Shown: positions 5,186-5,230 of the stretch, piece after piece
How positions within the stretch are numbered: position 1 is the stretch's first letter
Layout of the letters: each line of letters opens with the position of its first letter
NCBI GenBank assembly: GCA_904501765.1
Contig: CAJGCM010000153.1
Coordinates: forward strand, 1 to 5,230
Length of the DNA: 5,230 bases
Origin: an uncultured Clostridia bacterium
GTDB lineage: Bacteria > Bacillota > Clostridia > Oscillospirales > CAG-272
Direction of reading: 5' to 3'
The notes under the pieces: generated by a model
The model's input: only the letters and a program-made list of their open reading frames with translations
Told to the model about the DNA's origin: nothing
Database searches by the model: none
Translations under genes and position numbers: made by a program

Positions 5186-5230
5186 TTTTCGGGAATAGCT
5201 GCCGTTTTCTCCCAAGCTCGGCGTAGGTAA
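5186..5230. other. 45-bp tail after yebC, no recognised feature
   Basis: Only a weak four-base pairing (GCCG...CGGC) with a long loop is visible and no T-tract follows, so I do not call a terminator. The stretch is too short to tell whether another gene begins after the window. Confidence 0.3.

Noticed and set aside
5186..5230. Possible intrinsic terminator after yebC
   Set aside because: The only pairing is a four-base stem with a long loop and no following T-run.

Overview
The window looks like chromosomal housekeeping DNA from a low-to-mid GC Firmicute, most likely a gut Clostridia of the Oscillospiraceae/Ruminococcus type. This is an inference from three things: Clostridia-type proteins (ArgRS, YebC, BioY, a DUF896/YnzC protein), strong AGGAG-type ribosome binding sites, and consensus TTGACA/TATAAT promoters. 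I cannot name the species.

The layout is two divergent transcription units facing away from a 274-bp promoter region (about 1529-1802). The leftward (minus-strand) unit reads bioY (biotin ECF transporter S component), a 50-aa YnzC/DUF896 protein, a zinc-ribbon protein with a C-terminal membrane anchor, and then the N-terminal part of a Gfo/Idh/MocA-type NAD(P)-dependent oxidoreductase that runs off the left edge. Gaps are 12 to 47 bp and I see no terminators between the genes. The rightward (plus-strand) unit reads a cytidylate-kinase-like P-loop protein with an extra C-terminal domain that looks ParB-like, argS (arginyl-tRNA synthetase) and yebC (YebC/TACO1-family translation factor). Gaps are 33 and 35 bp, again without terminators. 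The two right-hand genes act in translation; the kinase's role with them is unclear.

The divergent region is the most informative non-coding part. Each direction has a clear sigma-70/sigma-A promoter. The two promoters share a nearly identical 15-base element, ATTGACAARCGGCAA, which covers the -35 box and the start of the spacer and sits in inverted orientation. A 13-base AT-rich sequence is also duplicated around the rightward promoter. Together these suggest common control of biotin uptake and the kinase-argS-yebC unit, but no regulator can be identified here.

I found no RNA genes, mobile elements, CRISPR arrays or clear intrinsic terminators. No obviously new multi-gene system is present. 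The best leads are the kinase/ParB-like fusion and the shared promoter element.
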